Shown: positions 26,580-35,863 of the stretch, one piece after another
How positions within the stretch are numbered: the first letter of the stretch is position 1
Layout: each line of letters starts with the position of its first letter
From: an uncultured Flavobacteriaceae bacterium
Lineage (GTDB): Bacteria; Bacteroidota; Bacteroidia; Flavobacteriales; Flavobacteriaceae
Assembly: GCA_947493175.1 (NCBI GenBank)
Contig: CANLQD010000001.1
Coordinates: 310,001 to 374,000, forward strand
DNA: 64,000 nucleotides
Direction: 5' to 3'
Translations under genes and position numbers: made by a program
Notes under the pieces: generated by a model
What the model was told of the DNA's origin: nothing
The model's database searches: none
What the model saw: only the letters and a program-made list of their open reading frames with translations

Positions 26580-27764
26580 ATGCCGAACATCGTTGAAAAA
26601 ACCAAACTTTTTGCTACAGACCTCTTGGCCTATAAACTCGACCCCAAATTTCGCTACCATAATCTTAGACATACGCAACGAGTTGTTAAAAATACTAAAG
26701 AATTACTCGATTTCTACCAACTAGATGCAAAAGAGGAAGAAACGGTGCTGTTAGCGGCTTGGTTACACGATACGGGTTATACAAAAGGGCACCAACATCA
26801 CGAAGAGCAAAGTTGCAATATTGCTTCCGAATTTCTGAAAAAGGAGAAATACGATGCTGAAGGAATACAAAAGGTAAACGACTTGATCATGGCTACCAAA
26901 AGGTATTATGAGCCAAAAAACCTAATGGAGCAAATTATCAGGGATGCCGATTCATCCCATTTTGGAAATGACACCTATTTGGAGACTTCGGAACAGCTCC
27001 GCGAGGAACTTTCTTTGTTAGGGCTTGCCGATTATAACACCAGTGAATGGAGAAATACCAACATTCAAATGTTCGAATCGGAACAACAATTCTATACCGA
27101 CTATGCCAAAGAACATTGGGAGCCTGTTAAAAACCAAAATTTAAAAAAGCTGAAAAAAGACCGAAAAAGTGAAAAAGAAATCGCTAAAAAGGAAAAAATA
27201 AAGGCGAAATATAAAAGCGAGAGTCCAGATCGCGGTATACAAACCCTTTACAGGGTTACTTTGAAGAACCATCTGACCTTAAGCGATATTGCCGATACCA
27301 AGGCAAACATTCTGCTGTCGGTGAACGCCATTATTATATCAGTGGTATTGTCGAACCTGATTCCAAAGCTAGACAACCCTTCGAACGGTTACTTGATCTA
27401 CCCTACCGTAATATTCATCGTCTTTAGTGTTATTTCAATGATTCTCGCCGTATTGGCCACTCGCCCAAATGTCACCAGCGGTCAATTCAATAAAGAGGAT
27501 GTAAAAAATAAAAAAGTAAACCTATTGTTTTTCGGGAATTTTCATAAAATGAGCCTGCCAGATTACGAGTGGGCCATACAGGAATTGGTAAAAGACAAGG
27601 ATTATATTTACAACAGCCTCACTAAAGATCTCTACTTTTTGGGATTGGTACTGAATAGAAAGTACAACATCTTACGATGGACCTACACCATTTTTATGGT
27701 AGGTATTGTGATATCGGTCATTGCCTTCGCGGTAGCTTTTCACTTTTACGGACCCAGTCGATAA
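26580..27764 (+). CDS. HD-domain protein fused to a Pycsar-effector-like (DUF5706) membrane domain
   Basis: The 394-residue protein has an N-terminal HD metal-dependent phosphohydrolase domain (HNLRHTQRVV and AWLHDTGY, then RDADSSHFG), a charged linker of Lys/Glu at about 185-215, and a C-terminal domain with a two-helix hairpin (about 245-300) plus a third helix near the end (about 365-388). The C-terminal part matches the DUF5706 family, members of which include the membrane effectors of Pycsar antiphage systems that respond to cyclic pyrimidine nucleotides. HD domains often hydrolyse nucleotides. No Pycsar cyclase gene is near, and similar fusions are common in Bacteroidota chromosomes, so defence is a hypothesis. 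It ends two bases before the convergent GAF gene. Confidence 0.85.
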   Translation: MPNIVEKTKLFATDLLAYKLDPKFRYHNLRHTQRVVKNTKELLDFYQLDAKEEETVLLAAWLHDTGYTKGHQHHEEQSCNIASEFLKKEKYDAEGIQKVNDLIMATKRYYEPKNLMEQIIRDADSSHFGNDTYLETSEQLREELSLLGLADYNTSEWRNTNIQMFESEQQFYTDYAKEHWEPVKNQNLKKLKKDRKSEKEIAKKEKIKAKYKSESPDRGIQTLYRVTLKNHLTLSDIADTKANILLSVNAIIISVVLSNLIPKLDNPSNGYLIYPTVIFIVFSVISMILAVLATRPNVTSGQFNKEDVKNKKVNLLFFGNFHKMSLPDYEWAIQELVKDKDYIYNSLTKDLYFLGLVLNRKYNILRWTYTIFMVGIVISVIAFAVAFHFYGPSR

Positions 27765-27766
27765 CC

Positions 27767-30142
27767 TTAGGCCTTCAATTCTTCCATGAGGTCCTCGTAG
27801 GTATAGGTCTTTTCGGATTCCTTGTCTTTCTTGTAAAGAATTTCCGCCCTAATGGCCTTAAGGCCTGCCACACCTTGTAACCCTTCCAATTCTACGATTT
27901 CAATTTTTCCGGTAAAGTACCCTTTGGACTTCAGGAATTTAATATAACGCAGGTATTCCAGTTCATCGCTCTTTTGGGAATATACAATCACCATTTTTCC
28001 GGTCTGGGTCAAACGTTCATTGGTACCTTTTACAAATGATTTATCGATTCTCTTTTTTATGATTTCGTAACGAGCGTTATAGGTACCGTCTACATCAAAT
28101 CGTTTTTCGTCCATTCGAAAACGAATCGAAAGCGATGTGTTGTACACCAAAATCAATGAGGCCACATCCAAAGGTACGGGTAGCAATGGTTTTAAGGCAT
28201 AATGCGTATTTTCCATTTCACACATTACCTGTAATTGCCACAAACGCAGATTGTTCAGATAAAGTGGATCAAAATTACTTTCCTCGGCAATACTGGCACC
28301 GATATACATATTGTGCTCGATACCGTCGGTTTTGTAACGCTCAAAGTAATGGGGAAACATATCTTGGGCCAGTTCTTGCTTTCGATCGATCAATGAAGCC
28401 AACTTCTTATTGATGGTCATGACACTTTCATCGTAGTTCTTTCGATGGTCATAGTAACTCAATGTTTCTTCATTAATATTCAACTCGTAAGTAGCCACCA
28501 ACCGCGACAATTCAACATCTTTCTTTTTCAGATGTTCGAATACCGGATTGATTTCCTCCATAACGAAATTAAATATAGATTGCTCGCTATTGGTATGCAA
28601 CGTATCTTTTACGGCATCGGTATGATTGTCGATTCGAAAAATCAACTCTTCATAAATGGGCAACTTTGTTTTCTCAAAAGCCCTTGTAAGAACCGTTTTG
28701 ATTTCGGAAAGCTGTATCATGAGGTCCCGTTGAATTGCCAAGTTTCTGGCATGGGACGAATCTTTGATATCGATTTGGCCATAGAGCGGATTCACATCTT
28801 TAAAGACCACTTCTTTAAAGGAGGGCTGTAACCCTTGTAGGCTATCTTTGATAAAACTCTTGGCCTCTTCCTGAAATCTCCAATATACCGAAGAATGTAC
28901 CGAGGTGCACTCATTTTGAATGACCGCATCGATGAGATTTTCTTCCTCTGCCTTTGATCGCAAAACAGCCGTTACGATAAATGGCATGATGTCTTCGAGT
29001 TTGTTCGCATTAACGCTATTCAGCTCGTATTTATGTGGAGACCCCAATTCCAATACCCCCAACAACTGCCCATTATCTGCAATCGGCGCAAATATGGCAC
29101 TTTGATACCCAGCTTCCTTTAAGTTTTTATAGGGCGCCTTGCCGCCCGAAAGCTCGTAGTATTTATCTACATCCGATACTGCAAAATAGGTGTTGTCTTC
29201 CAACAAAGCCTTGTAGGATCCTGGGCAAAGGGCTTTTTCACAGTTGGCGGCATCCTGATTTCTTAGGATAACACTGTCGATACCATGACCATGCACACGC
29301 TCGAATTGTTCCCCCTTGGCGTTATATGTAACAAAACCTGAGGAGATATCCTTGATATTAAAAAACGAGCGAAAAGTTTGATCCAACTCTTCCATGAAGT
29401 TGGTATTCCCCCTTTTATCATTAGCGATGAGGCTCGATTTTATTTCCGAAATAGAATGTTCAGCGGTTACATCGAACATATTTGAAATCACGAACCCCTT
29501 GGAGATAAAGCTTCCGGGCGGAATCTTTTCTTTCCAAAGTTCCAGATTGTTATAGTTCTCTAACAATTCCTCTATTTCGACCTTGGAAAGCTCTTTCGAC
29601 TTTTCCGTGGGAAGAATCTCAATAAAATCGGCATTGTACAAAATGCGGTAGTGCCGCATAACCCCTTTGGAATCAGGGATATCATAGAACAATGGTTTTT
29701 TGAAATCTACGGGATAGCCATAGTGCATTCCCAATATCACCGTACTGGCAACTATGTAATACATGTGATCCGAAAGACTCCGCAACTGTGGTTTAAAAGC
29801 CTCGCCTCCCGCATCCTTTAATATTTTTTGAAACCGTTTTGAAGAGTTGAATACCGTATCGTCAAAAGGGAGCGAAGCGGTCTTTATCTCATTATGGGTA
29901 AGGACCTCTGAAAAGGTATCCTGCAAAATGATACGGATTACTTCTTCGTGCTTATTCAGTAACGATACATCGGTAAACCCGTCGCGCAGCTCTGGGTACG
30001 GTGCTTGTGCCTTTAAAACACGCTTGGCCTTTTTTGCCAAAAATTCGTCGTCGCTTTGGGCCATAGCATCGTACTGCTCTAACAGTTTGTTAAAACTGAC
30101 GAGCTGCAATAAAGGTGAATCTCTTTGCGTATCTTTTAACAT
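27767..30142 (-). CDS. GAF-domain protein, large, unknown signalling role
   Basis: A 791-residue soluble protein without a signal peptide. A GAF-like sensor domain is visible around residues 280-400 (YFAVSDVDKYYEL, YQSAIFAPIADNGQLLGVLELGSP), with a Cys-containing stretch just before it. The rest is mainly alpha-helical with long charged helices. No kinase, cyclase or response-regulator output motif is seen. Proteins of this size with a single GAF domain are widespread in flavobacteria. It is convergent with the HD-DUF5706 gene with a two-base gap, so the pair has no room for a terminator between stops. Confidence 0.7.
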   Translation of the reverse strand: MLKDTQRDSPLLQLVSFNKLLEQYDAMAQSDDEFLAKKAKRVLKAQAPYPELRDGFTDVSLLNKHEEVIRIILQDTFSEVLTHNEIKTASLPFDDTVFNSSKRFQKILKDAGGEAFKPQLRSLSDHMYYIVASTVILGMHYGYPVDFKKPLFYDIPDSKGVMRHYRILYNADFIEILPTEKSKELSKVEIEELLENYNNLELWKEKIPPGSFISKGFVISNMFDVTAEHSISEIKSSLIANDKRGNTNFMEELDQTFRSFFNIKDISSGFVTYNAKGEQFERVHGHGIDSVILRNQDAANCEKALCPGSYKALLEDNTYFAVSDVDKYYELSGGKAPYKNLKEAGYQSAIFAPIADNGQLLGVLELGSPHKYELNSVNANKLEDIMPFIVTAVLRSKAEEENLIDAVIQNECTSVHSSVYWRFQEEAKSFIKDSLQGLQPSFKEVVFKDVNPLYGQIDIKDSSHARNLAIQRDLMIQLSEIKTVLTRAFEKTKLPIYEELIFRIDNHTDAVKDTLHTNSEQSIFNFVMEEINPVFEHLKKKDVELSRLVATYELNINEETLSYYDHRKNYDESVMTINKKLASLIDRKQELAQDMFPHYFERYKTDGIEHNMYIGASIAEESNFDPLYLNNLRLWQLQVMCEMENTHYALKPLLPVPLDVASLILVYNTSLSIRFRMDEKRFDVDGTYNARYEIIKKRIDKSFVKGTNERLTQTGKMVIVYSQKSDELEYLRYIKFLKSKGYFTGKIEIVELEGLQGVAGLKAIRAEILYKKDKESEKTYTYEDLMEELKA

Positions 30143-30549
30143 GCTGACCTTTTAGTCGTTTTAAGAGGGATAAAGTTACAAAACATCGATCCAAATTTTG
30201 TTAAAGGAAAGTTTATGTGGTTGCCTTATTTTTTTGGATATTTATTCCAAGAAGTTATTTAAACTTTACCCATTCGCTAAAAAATTAGTTTTTTGCACCC
30301 TTTTTTTGCCTTTTTACCGCTCCGTAGCCCTGCTATGCATCTTAAAAAAGACTTCACCCGGGCACAAAATCCTTTATTTTAGCTCAAATACGGAAAGCTT
30401 AAATGACTTCAAAGAAAGCATCAATTGTGGCTCCTACAGCATAAAAACTATCAAGCGACTTGAAAATCGGTCAAAAGTAAATGTTCATGGTCCATTTTCT
30501 ATTCACCCGAGGTCATTTCGAGGAAGCACTTACAATAGACCCAATACCT
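30143..30549. other. Intergenic region without recognisable gene
   Basis: About 400 bases between the divergent GAF and phosphoesterase genes. Open frames run through it but lack coding character. The frame continuous with the downstream gene extends to an ATG at 30481, which I consider upstream leader. Confidence 0.4.
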
Positions 30550-31446
30550 ATGTCTTCAAACCATCGACTATCGAGAGCGTACAAAAAGGCCAAAGTGGTG
30601 CCGTTCGACAACAGCTCTAAGTTCATTCTTTTCAGCGATTGTCACCGAGGGGACAACAGTTTTGCAGATGACTTTGCCAATAATCGAAATATCTACTTTC
30701 ATGCCCTAAGCCATTATTTTAAGGAAGGTTTTCATTATTGCGAACTAGGTGATGGTGACGAACTTTGGGAAAACCTGAATTTTGAATCGATATTCCTTGC
30801 CCATAAGAACGTTTTTAAACTGCTTCGGGAATTTCATTTACAAAAACGTCTTCATATGCTCTGGGGCAATCATGATATGGTCTACAAAGACCCGGAATTT
30901 GTGCAGAACCACTTATCGAGCTATTTTGATCCCGTAGAGGGCCGCGACAAAGGGTTGCTAGAAGATATCACCTATCATGAAGGGGTGATTTTGAAACACA
31001 CCGAAACGCAACAAGAGCTTTTTCTCGCGCATGGCCATCAAGCCGATTGGTGGAACTATACCTTTTGGCGATGGGGCCGATTTTTAGTACGGGTGCTGTG
31101 GAAACCGCTTCAAGTTTGGGGTATCGCCGATCCAACAAGTCCGGCGAAAAACTACAAAGAATTGATCAAGGTAGAACGCCGTATCAAAAAATGGATTTTA
31201 GCGAACAACCTACTGATCACTATCGTGGGACATACACATCGACCAAGATTTCCCGAGCCGGGAGATATCCCACTGTTCAATGATGGTAGCTGCGTTCATC
31301 CGAGGAGTATTACAGGAATAGAAATTGAAAACGGACAGATTTCCCTGATCAAATGGCATATCGATACGAAGGAAGACGGTACCCTTCAAATTGTAAGGGT
31401 GCTACTGGAGGGTCCTCAAAACCTCTCGGACTATATACGTAAATAA
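30550..31446 (+). CDS. Calcineurin-like metallophosphoesterase
   Basis: The 298-residue protein from ATG 30550 starts MSSNHRLSRAYKKA, the usual beginning for this family; an in-frame ATG at 30481 would add 23 residues with no clear role. The metal-binding set is complete: FSDCHRG, GDGDELWE, GNHDMV, a late HGHQ and GHTHRPRF. The domain resembles UDP-2,3-diacylglucosamine pyrophosphatase-type and Ser/Thr-phosphatase-like enzymes. The GDGDE variant of the GDxxD motif is seen in a cytosolic group common in Bacteroidota. There is no signal peptide. Substrate cannot be read from the sequence. A tonB terminator lies just downstream, convergent. Confidence 0.85.
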   Translation: MSSNHRLSRAYKKAKVVPFDNSSKFILFSDCHRGDNSFADDFANNRNIYFHALSHYFKEGFHYCELGDGDELWENLNFESIFLAHKNVFKLLREFHLQKRLHMLWGNHDMVYKDPEFVQNHLSSYFDPVEGRDKGLLEDITYHEGVILKHTETQQELFLAHGHQADWWNYTFWRWGRFLVRVLWKPLQVWGIADPTSPAKNYKELIKVERRIKKWILANNLLITIVGHTHRPRFPEPGDIPLFNDGSCVHPRSITGIEIENGQISLIKWHIDTKEDGTLQIVRVLLEGPQNLSDYIRK

Positions 31447-31500
31447 CTCAACCAGATTTGTTCAGAAAGCGATTTACGCTTATATAAAGAATGATCCATT

Positions 31501-31528
31501 AAAAACCCCGCCTTTTGACGACGGGGCT
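31501..31528 (-). terminator. Intrinsic terminator of the tonB-like gene
   Basis: On the minus strand, CCCCGTC and GGCGGGG pair (one T-G wobble) around a short loop and are followed by a T-run. It lies about 50 bases after the stop of the TonB-like gene. Confidence 0.75.
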
Positions 31529-31579
31529 CTCATTGGTTAGGGTTGTTGTAGTCTAGATTAAGTATACACCACTTCTCTA

Positions 31580-32308
31580 TTATTGTTGCATTTTAAAGTT
31601 AACGGGAATACTATAGGGTACTCGCACGGCACGGCCCCTTTGCATCCCTGGAGAAGACATTTGTGGTAAGGCGGCCATAATACGGCTGGCCTCCTTTTCC
31701 AAGGTCTTATCGGGTCCCCGTGTTCGGATGCCCCCTACGAATCCCTTCGCGTTAATTTCAAATTGCACATATACCCTTCCCTGGATTCCCAATTCTAGAG
31801 CGGTGGCAGGATATTTGAATTCTTTTTGTATGTGCTGCTGTATCATCTTTTGAAAACATGCTTTTTTGGCATCGTTATCTTGCATTTTTTCACATCCAGG
31901 AAATATCGGTACATTCTCGATTACCGCAAAGGGAACACTTATATCTTCCTCAATTTCTTCTACTTCCACGTCATCGACCTGTATCACCTCTTCGATAACG
32001 GTTTCCTGGCTAATTTCGGTGCTTTCGATAATCGTCTCCTCAATTTCAGCGGCATCTTCCACAATTTCAATAACTTCAGGGGCCGAAGGTGGCGGTGGTG
32101 GCGGTGGCGTATTGACGGTTTCGGTCATAGGCACATCTTCCTTTAAATCTTCTTGAACATCCAGTAACTGAACGATTTCATCAGTACTCTCATATGTTTT
32201 GTGCTCCAAGGCTCTCCAAGTAATGAAAAGCACGATGGTAAGGCCGATTACAAAGAAAAGGCCACTGTCTCGATTCAAATCTGCTTTTGGGTTTTTCTTG
32301 ACTTCCAT
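31580..32308 (-). CDS. tonB: TonB-family energy transducer
   Basis: A 242-residue inner-membrane protein with one N-terminal membrane helix (about 16-33), a Pro-rich stretch of seven Pro near residue 70, a long acidic periplasmic spacer rich in Glu/Ile, and a C-terminal TonB domain (about 150-242) that includes ATALELGIQGRVYVQFEI and the closing VPYSIPVNFKMQ. It passes proton-motive force to TonB-dependent transporters, of which the SusC here is one example. Flavobacteria have several TonB copies, so pairing with this susC is not implied. No exbB/exbD genes are adjacent. Confidence 0.9.
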   Translation of the reverse strand: MEVKKNPKADLNRDSGLFFVIGLTIVLFITWRALEHKTYESTDEIVQLLDVQEDLKEDVPMTETVNTPPPPPPPSAPEVIEIVEDAAEIEETIIESTEISQETVIEEVIQVDDVEVEEIEEDISVPFAVIENVPIFPGCEKMQDNDAKKACFQKMIQQHIQKEFKYPATALELGIQGRVYVQFEINAKGFVGGIRTRGPDKTLEKEASRIMAALPQMSSPGMQRGRAVRVPYSIPVNFKMQQ

Positions 32309-32646
32309 GACGATTAATTTTATACTTTAAAAGTAACTCGTACACTGCAAGATTTTCATGACATTTGTCAGTTTTGTAATCTTATATATGAAAAATCGAA
32401 AATTTGATTGCCATTCACACAATACTTTACATATATCGTAATTTTAAAGAACCGCCTACCCTTCAGCTTGAAGACTTGCAAACCGAAATTTTGCACATCA
32501 AAAAAGAGGAATTCGAAGTGTCGTATCATGGAAGTTGATCGAAACCATTGCTAGGGAATAAATGCCCTTTTTGCAACTATTCGATAATCGAATTCCCCTT
32601 TCTCTTATCTAAATCAAATATGGTCAACTCATCTTTAAAAAAACAT
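32309..32646. other. Intergenic region, possible short coding remnant
   Basis: No intact gene in these 338 bases. On the plus strand 32392-32538 is open for 48 codons without ATG and reads as a plausible protein end (EPPTLQLEDLQTEIL, then EEFEVSYHGS before a TGA). It may be the tail of a lost gene, or chance. Confidence 0.2.
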
Positions 32647-34275
32647 TCATATTGATGAGAGCAAAGGTTGGGCCTCAAAAGGATTTGAGAGTAGCTCCAT
32701 ATCAAAATCGATGCCTTCAATAGGCTTAAGCACTTCCAATTCGGGATCCCAATCGATACGTCTTCCCAATTTATAGGAAAGTCCGGCCATATGAGAGGCG
32801 ATGGCCTCTTCAAACCCTTCTTTGATACCGCAACTTACCTTCCCCCCATTCCGGGTGGCACTCAACCACTCACGCATATGCAAAAAGGTAGAATCGACTC
32901 GAACTCCATTGATATATGTCCACATAAGCCCTTTATCGGCAAAGTACTGCGATGTCGCCGAAGCGACCGCATCGGGAACTGTAGCTGTTGGATTGTATTG
33001 ATAAATTGGCGTAGCGGGATTCATTTTTTCCACTTCGATCATTTCAGCATATCGCGTGGAACGGCCATCGGGCCAAATGGTTAACTGATTCCCGAGTTCC
33101 ATAGTACCATCATGTCCCATAAGAATTGTAGGGCGGCTAAAACCATTTCCCAGTGTCGCACTATATACAAAGGTCATCCCTTTTTCCTTTCCTTTTTTCT
33201 GACTACTTCCCATATCAAAATTGGGAAACTCCATATTCACCTGTAATACATCGGGAACATTACGGCCGTCGCGGTGCGTGTAAATACCTCCAGAAGCCAT
33301 GACCGATTCGGGAATACCCATCTCGAGCACACAATTCAACCGGTCGTAATCGTGCGATAACAGATCGCCCGAAAGTCCGGACCCGTAGGCCCACCATTTA
33401 CGCCAGCGAAAAAAGTGATTTTTATTGAACGGAATTTTGGGCGCCGATCCTAGAAAAAGTTCCCAATCGATCGTTTCAGGACTGGCGTCTTCATGAATAT
33501 GATAGTTCCAAGCCCCATTATCATCGTTTCTATTTGTATTTGTCTGAATAAGCGATACATGGCCTATCGTACCCTTTTTCATAATATCTTTCGCCGTTTG
33601 AAAACTCAAGGTCTGTCGATGCTGGTGCCCTACTTGCAATACTGCTTTTGAATCTAGGGCAGCTTTTCGAAGCCTGTAGGTTTCCTCAACGGTATGGGTC
33701 ATTGGTTTTTCGACATAGACATGTATATCGTTCTCGAGCGCATCAATGGCCATGGGTGCATGCCAATGGTCGGGAGTAGCGATTACCACGGCATCTACTT
33801 TGCCACTGCGGATCATTTCCTGATGCGTTTTAAACCGCTCTATCTTGTTATCCGCTGTGTTAAACGAAGTCAATGCCTTATTCGCACGATAATCAAATAT
33901 ATCACAAACACCCGCCAGATGCACATTCAACTTTTCCTGTGCCATGAAATCCTTTAGGGCTGTGTGTTTTTTGCCCTCGGCTTCCGCTTCAGCTTCTGCG
34001 GTCCTCATATCTTCGATCCATTCTTTGGTGGCGAAGCCCAGTGATCTACACAACTGCTCTCCACGTATCCCGAACCCAATGATTCCTACCCTTACAGGTT
34101 CGCCACCAATACCTTGCACAGCAGGCGGTAAGGAAGGTTGAATGTTCAATTGTTCCAACAAGGCGTTACGTTCCTTTTTCTTCGCCACGGTACTTGCAGC
34201 CCCTGCCCACCATACGGCTCCCAGAATAGGAATGCCACCAAGTCCTTTTAACGCATCTCTTCTCGTAAATTTCAT
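32647..34275 (-). CDS. Tat-exported Gfo/Idh/MocA-family oxidoreductase
   Basis: A 542-residue NAD(P)-dependent oxidoreductase. The N-terminus carries a twin-arginine signal (TRRDALKGLGG, then a hydrophobic stretch). A Rossmann fold follows (VRVGIIGFGIRGEQL) with the family's EKPMTHTVEE segment, whose Lys is the usual catalytic-site residue. The C-terminal part forms the alpha/beta substrate domain (GGIYTHRDGRNVPDV). Such secreted members in Bacteroidota act on sugars or glycosides in the periplasm, with tightly bound cofactor. The start overlaps the end of the DoxX-like gene by four bases (ATGA), so the two are coupled and may share an electron or membrane link. Substrate is unknown. Confidence 0.9.
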   Translation of the reverse strand: MKFTRRDALKGLGGIPILGAVWWAGAASTVAKKKERNALLEQLNIQPSLPPAVQGIGGEPVRVGIIGFGIRGEQLCRSLGFATKEWIEDMRTAEAEAEAEGKKHTALKDFMAQEKLNVHLAGVCDIFDYRANKALTSFNTADNKIERFKTHQEMIRSGKVDAVVIATPDHWHAPMAIDALENDIHVYVEKPMTHTVEETYRLRKAALDSKAVLQVGHQHRQTLSFQTAKDIMKKGTIGHVSLIQTNTNRNDDNGAWNYHIHEDASPETIDWELFLGSAPKIPFNKNHFFRWRKWWAYGSGLSGDLLSHDYDRLNCVLEMGIPESVMASGGIYTHRDGRNVPDVLQVNMEFPNFDMGSSQKKGKEKGMTFVYSATLGNGFSRPTILMGHDGTMELGNQLTIWPDGRSTRYAEMIEVEKMNPATPIYQYNPTATVPDAVASATSQYFADKGLMWTYINGVRVDSTFLHMREWLSATRNGGKVSCGIKEGFEEAIASHMAGLSYKLGRRIDWDPELEVLKPIEGIDFDMELLSNPFEAQPLLSSI

Positions 34276-34766
34276 GACAGTTCGGTTTTAGTGAATTCTT
34301 TTTGGGTATTGAAAAGCCGCTTTAGACCAAAACGATCCGCAGTAGGCACTTGAAATAGCAGGATACAGGCTACCAGCTCGATCAAATTTTTGTTCACGAA
34401 CCAATAACTCCCCTCAACATTTAATTGTGTCACCCAAGGGAAAGCTGGGTGTGCCAGATAATACAGTGCCAACAAACCGATACCTACCAAGGCGCCTATA
34501 CGTTCGAAAACTCCCAACAACAGAGTGAGCCCGACCAAAATCAAAGCTATTTTGTTTCCCCAGTCGGCCATGCCGATCATTGATTCACCACTCATCCATA
34601 CGAAGAACGATTCAAAAGGTCCCTGGGCCGAAGCCAAATAACCAAAAGACGTCCATTCAGGATTGTAGAGTTTAATAACACCCTCGTACAAAAAATGCCA
34701 CCCTATCAATAGGCGTAGCACTAGCACAGTATCCTTGTAATCCCATCGGGCTTTCTTTTTTTCCAT
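34272..34766 (-). CDS. DoxX-family membrane protein
   Basis: A 164-residue protein with four hydrophobic helices (about 13-32, 72-90, 92-110, 128-147) and the DoxX-like opening VLRLLIGWHFLYEGVIKL. DoxX proteins are small quinone-associated or respiratory membrane proteins of variable role. It starts the two-gene unit with the Gfo/Idh/MocA oxidoreductase, its stop overlapping the oxidoreductase ATG. This pairing recurs in Bacteroidota in my recollection. It may help transfer electrons or anchor the partner at the membrane, but this is inference. Confidence 0.8.
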   Translation of the reverse strand: MEKKKARWDYKDTVLVLRLLIGWHFLYEGVIKLYNPEWTSFGYLASAQGPFESFFVWMSGESMIGMADWGNKIALILVGLTLLLGVFERIGALVGIGLLALYYLAHPAFPWVTQLNVEGSYWFVNKNLIELVACILLFQVPTADRFGLKRLFNTQKEFTKTELS

Positions 34767-34972
34767 TATAATTGGTTTAGTATTTTTTTGCGCCCAAAAG
34801 CGCCATCCTTATTAAGTGTTTGGTAAAACACAAAGAAATAAAGACCACATCTTTGGGGTTCATAGTCTAAAATTACCACCGTAAAAGAGTACCGCCCATG
34901 ATAATTGTCATGTTTTCTATCTTGACACACAGAAATTGTATATTTAGACATCCATTAACCAAACACCCATAA

Positions 34973-35623
34973 ATGTTGAAAAAATCGTTTTGTATTGTCT
35001 TGGTCTCCATGTTGTTCATAGCCTGTTGGAAAGATAAAAGCCCCGAAGACCTAATTCGCTTAAAAGATCAGTTCAAATCGCAAGTAACCACTTTTGAAAA
35101 ACGAAAAGAGACGGCCAACAAAAACGTTAGCAAGGGATTGGAATCATTAAGTGCCCTAAAAAGCGCCTTAGAGGACACCAAAAATGAAGATAAGGAATTT
35201 GCAAAAGTATATGGTGACTGGGAAAAAGTAAATAAACGGGTAGAAAGACTCAATAAAGAATACGAAGATTTAAAGAACAAAGCAACAAATCTCTTCACTG
35301 CCATGGAAACACAGACCAATAGCCTAAGCGATGAGACCAGTAAGAAGACCCTGATGGACGCTATTGAGAAAGCCCGCACCAAATACAACGCTACTTTGGC
35401 CAATACCTCCAAGGCTATTGAAAAACTGCGCTTACTACATGGCGACGCCGTTGAGGTTGTAAAGGCACTAGAAGTCGCCGCTGCACTGAACTCCTTCGAT
35501 AACATCAACGATCAGATGAAAAGTATTGAAGGACGGGTCGACGGTATTATGCAAGAATTGAATGTGGCCGTGGTAGAGAGTAAAAAACTGTATGAGAAAA
35601 AAATTACAGAGTTAGGGGACTGA
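34973..35623 (+). CDS. Lipoprotein with coiled coil, unknown function
   Basis: A 216-residue lipoprotein (lipobox LFIAC, Cys18) followed by almost continuous alpha-helix rich in Lys, Glu, Ala and Leu, with heptad-like spacing over residues about 30-210. No enzymatic motif is visible. It stands alone, with 240 bases to the next gene. It may be a periplasmic or outer-membrane structural lipoprotein. I do not recognise the family. Confidence 0.7.
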   Translation: MLKKSFCIVLVSMLFIACWKDKSPEDLIRLKDQFKSQVTTFEKRKETANKNVSKGLESLSALKSALEDTKNEDKEFAKVYGDWEKVNKRVERLNKEYEDLKNKATNLFTAMETQTNSLSDETSKKTLMDAIEKARTKYNATLANTSKAIEKLRLLHGDAVEVVKALEVAAALNSFDNINDQMKSIEGRVDGIMQELNVAVVESKKLYEKKITELGD

Positions 35624-35863
35624 ATAAAAATACAAGATCACCAAAGTAGACCATACGGGATAGCTTTGATACAAGTAAGCTACTTCATGAGAAGCCTAGG
35701 AACATTTAAAGCCCGACTATCGAATGACCATTGAAGTGAGATCAGCAAATATCTTTTTTTGATAATTTAGTTCTTGGGATGTAGAAAGCATTCCCTGCCG
35801 AGTAGTAAAAAACTTAAAACATACAGGCTTGAAATAGTGCCGATATCAAATTAAATTCAACCG

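Noticed and set aside
26580..30142. HD-DUF5706 and GAF genes as a two-gene defence system
   Set aside because: They are convergent rather than co-directional, and the GAF protein has no cyclase or kinase motif; proximity alone does not support it.
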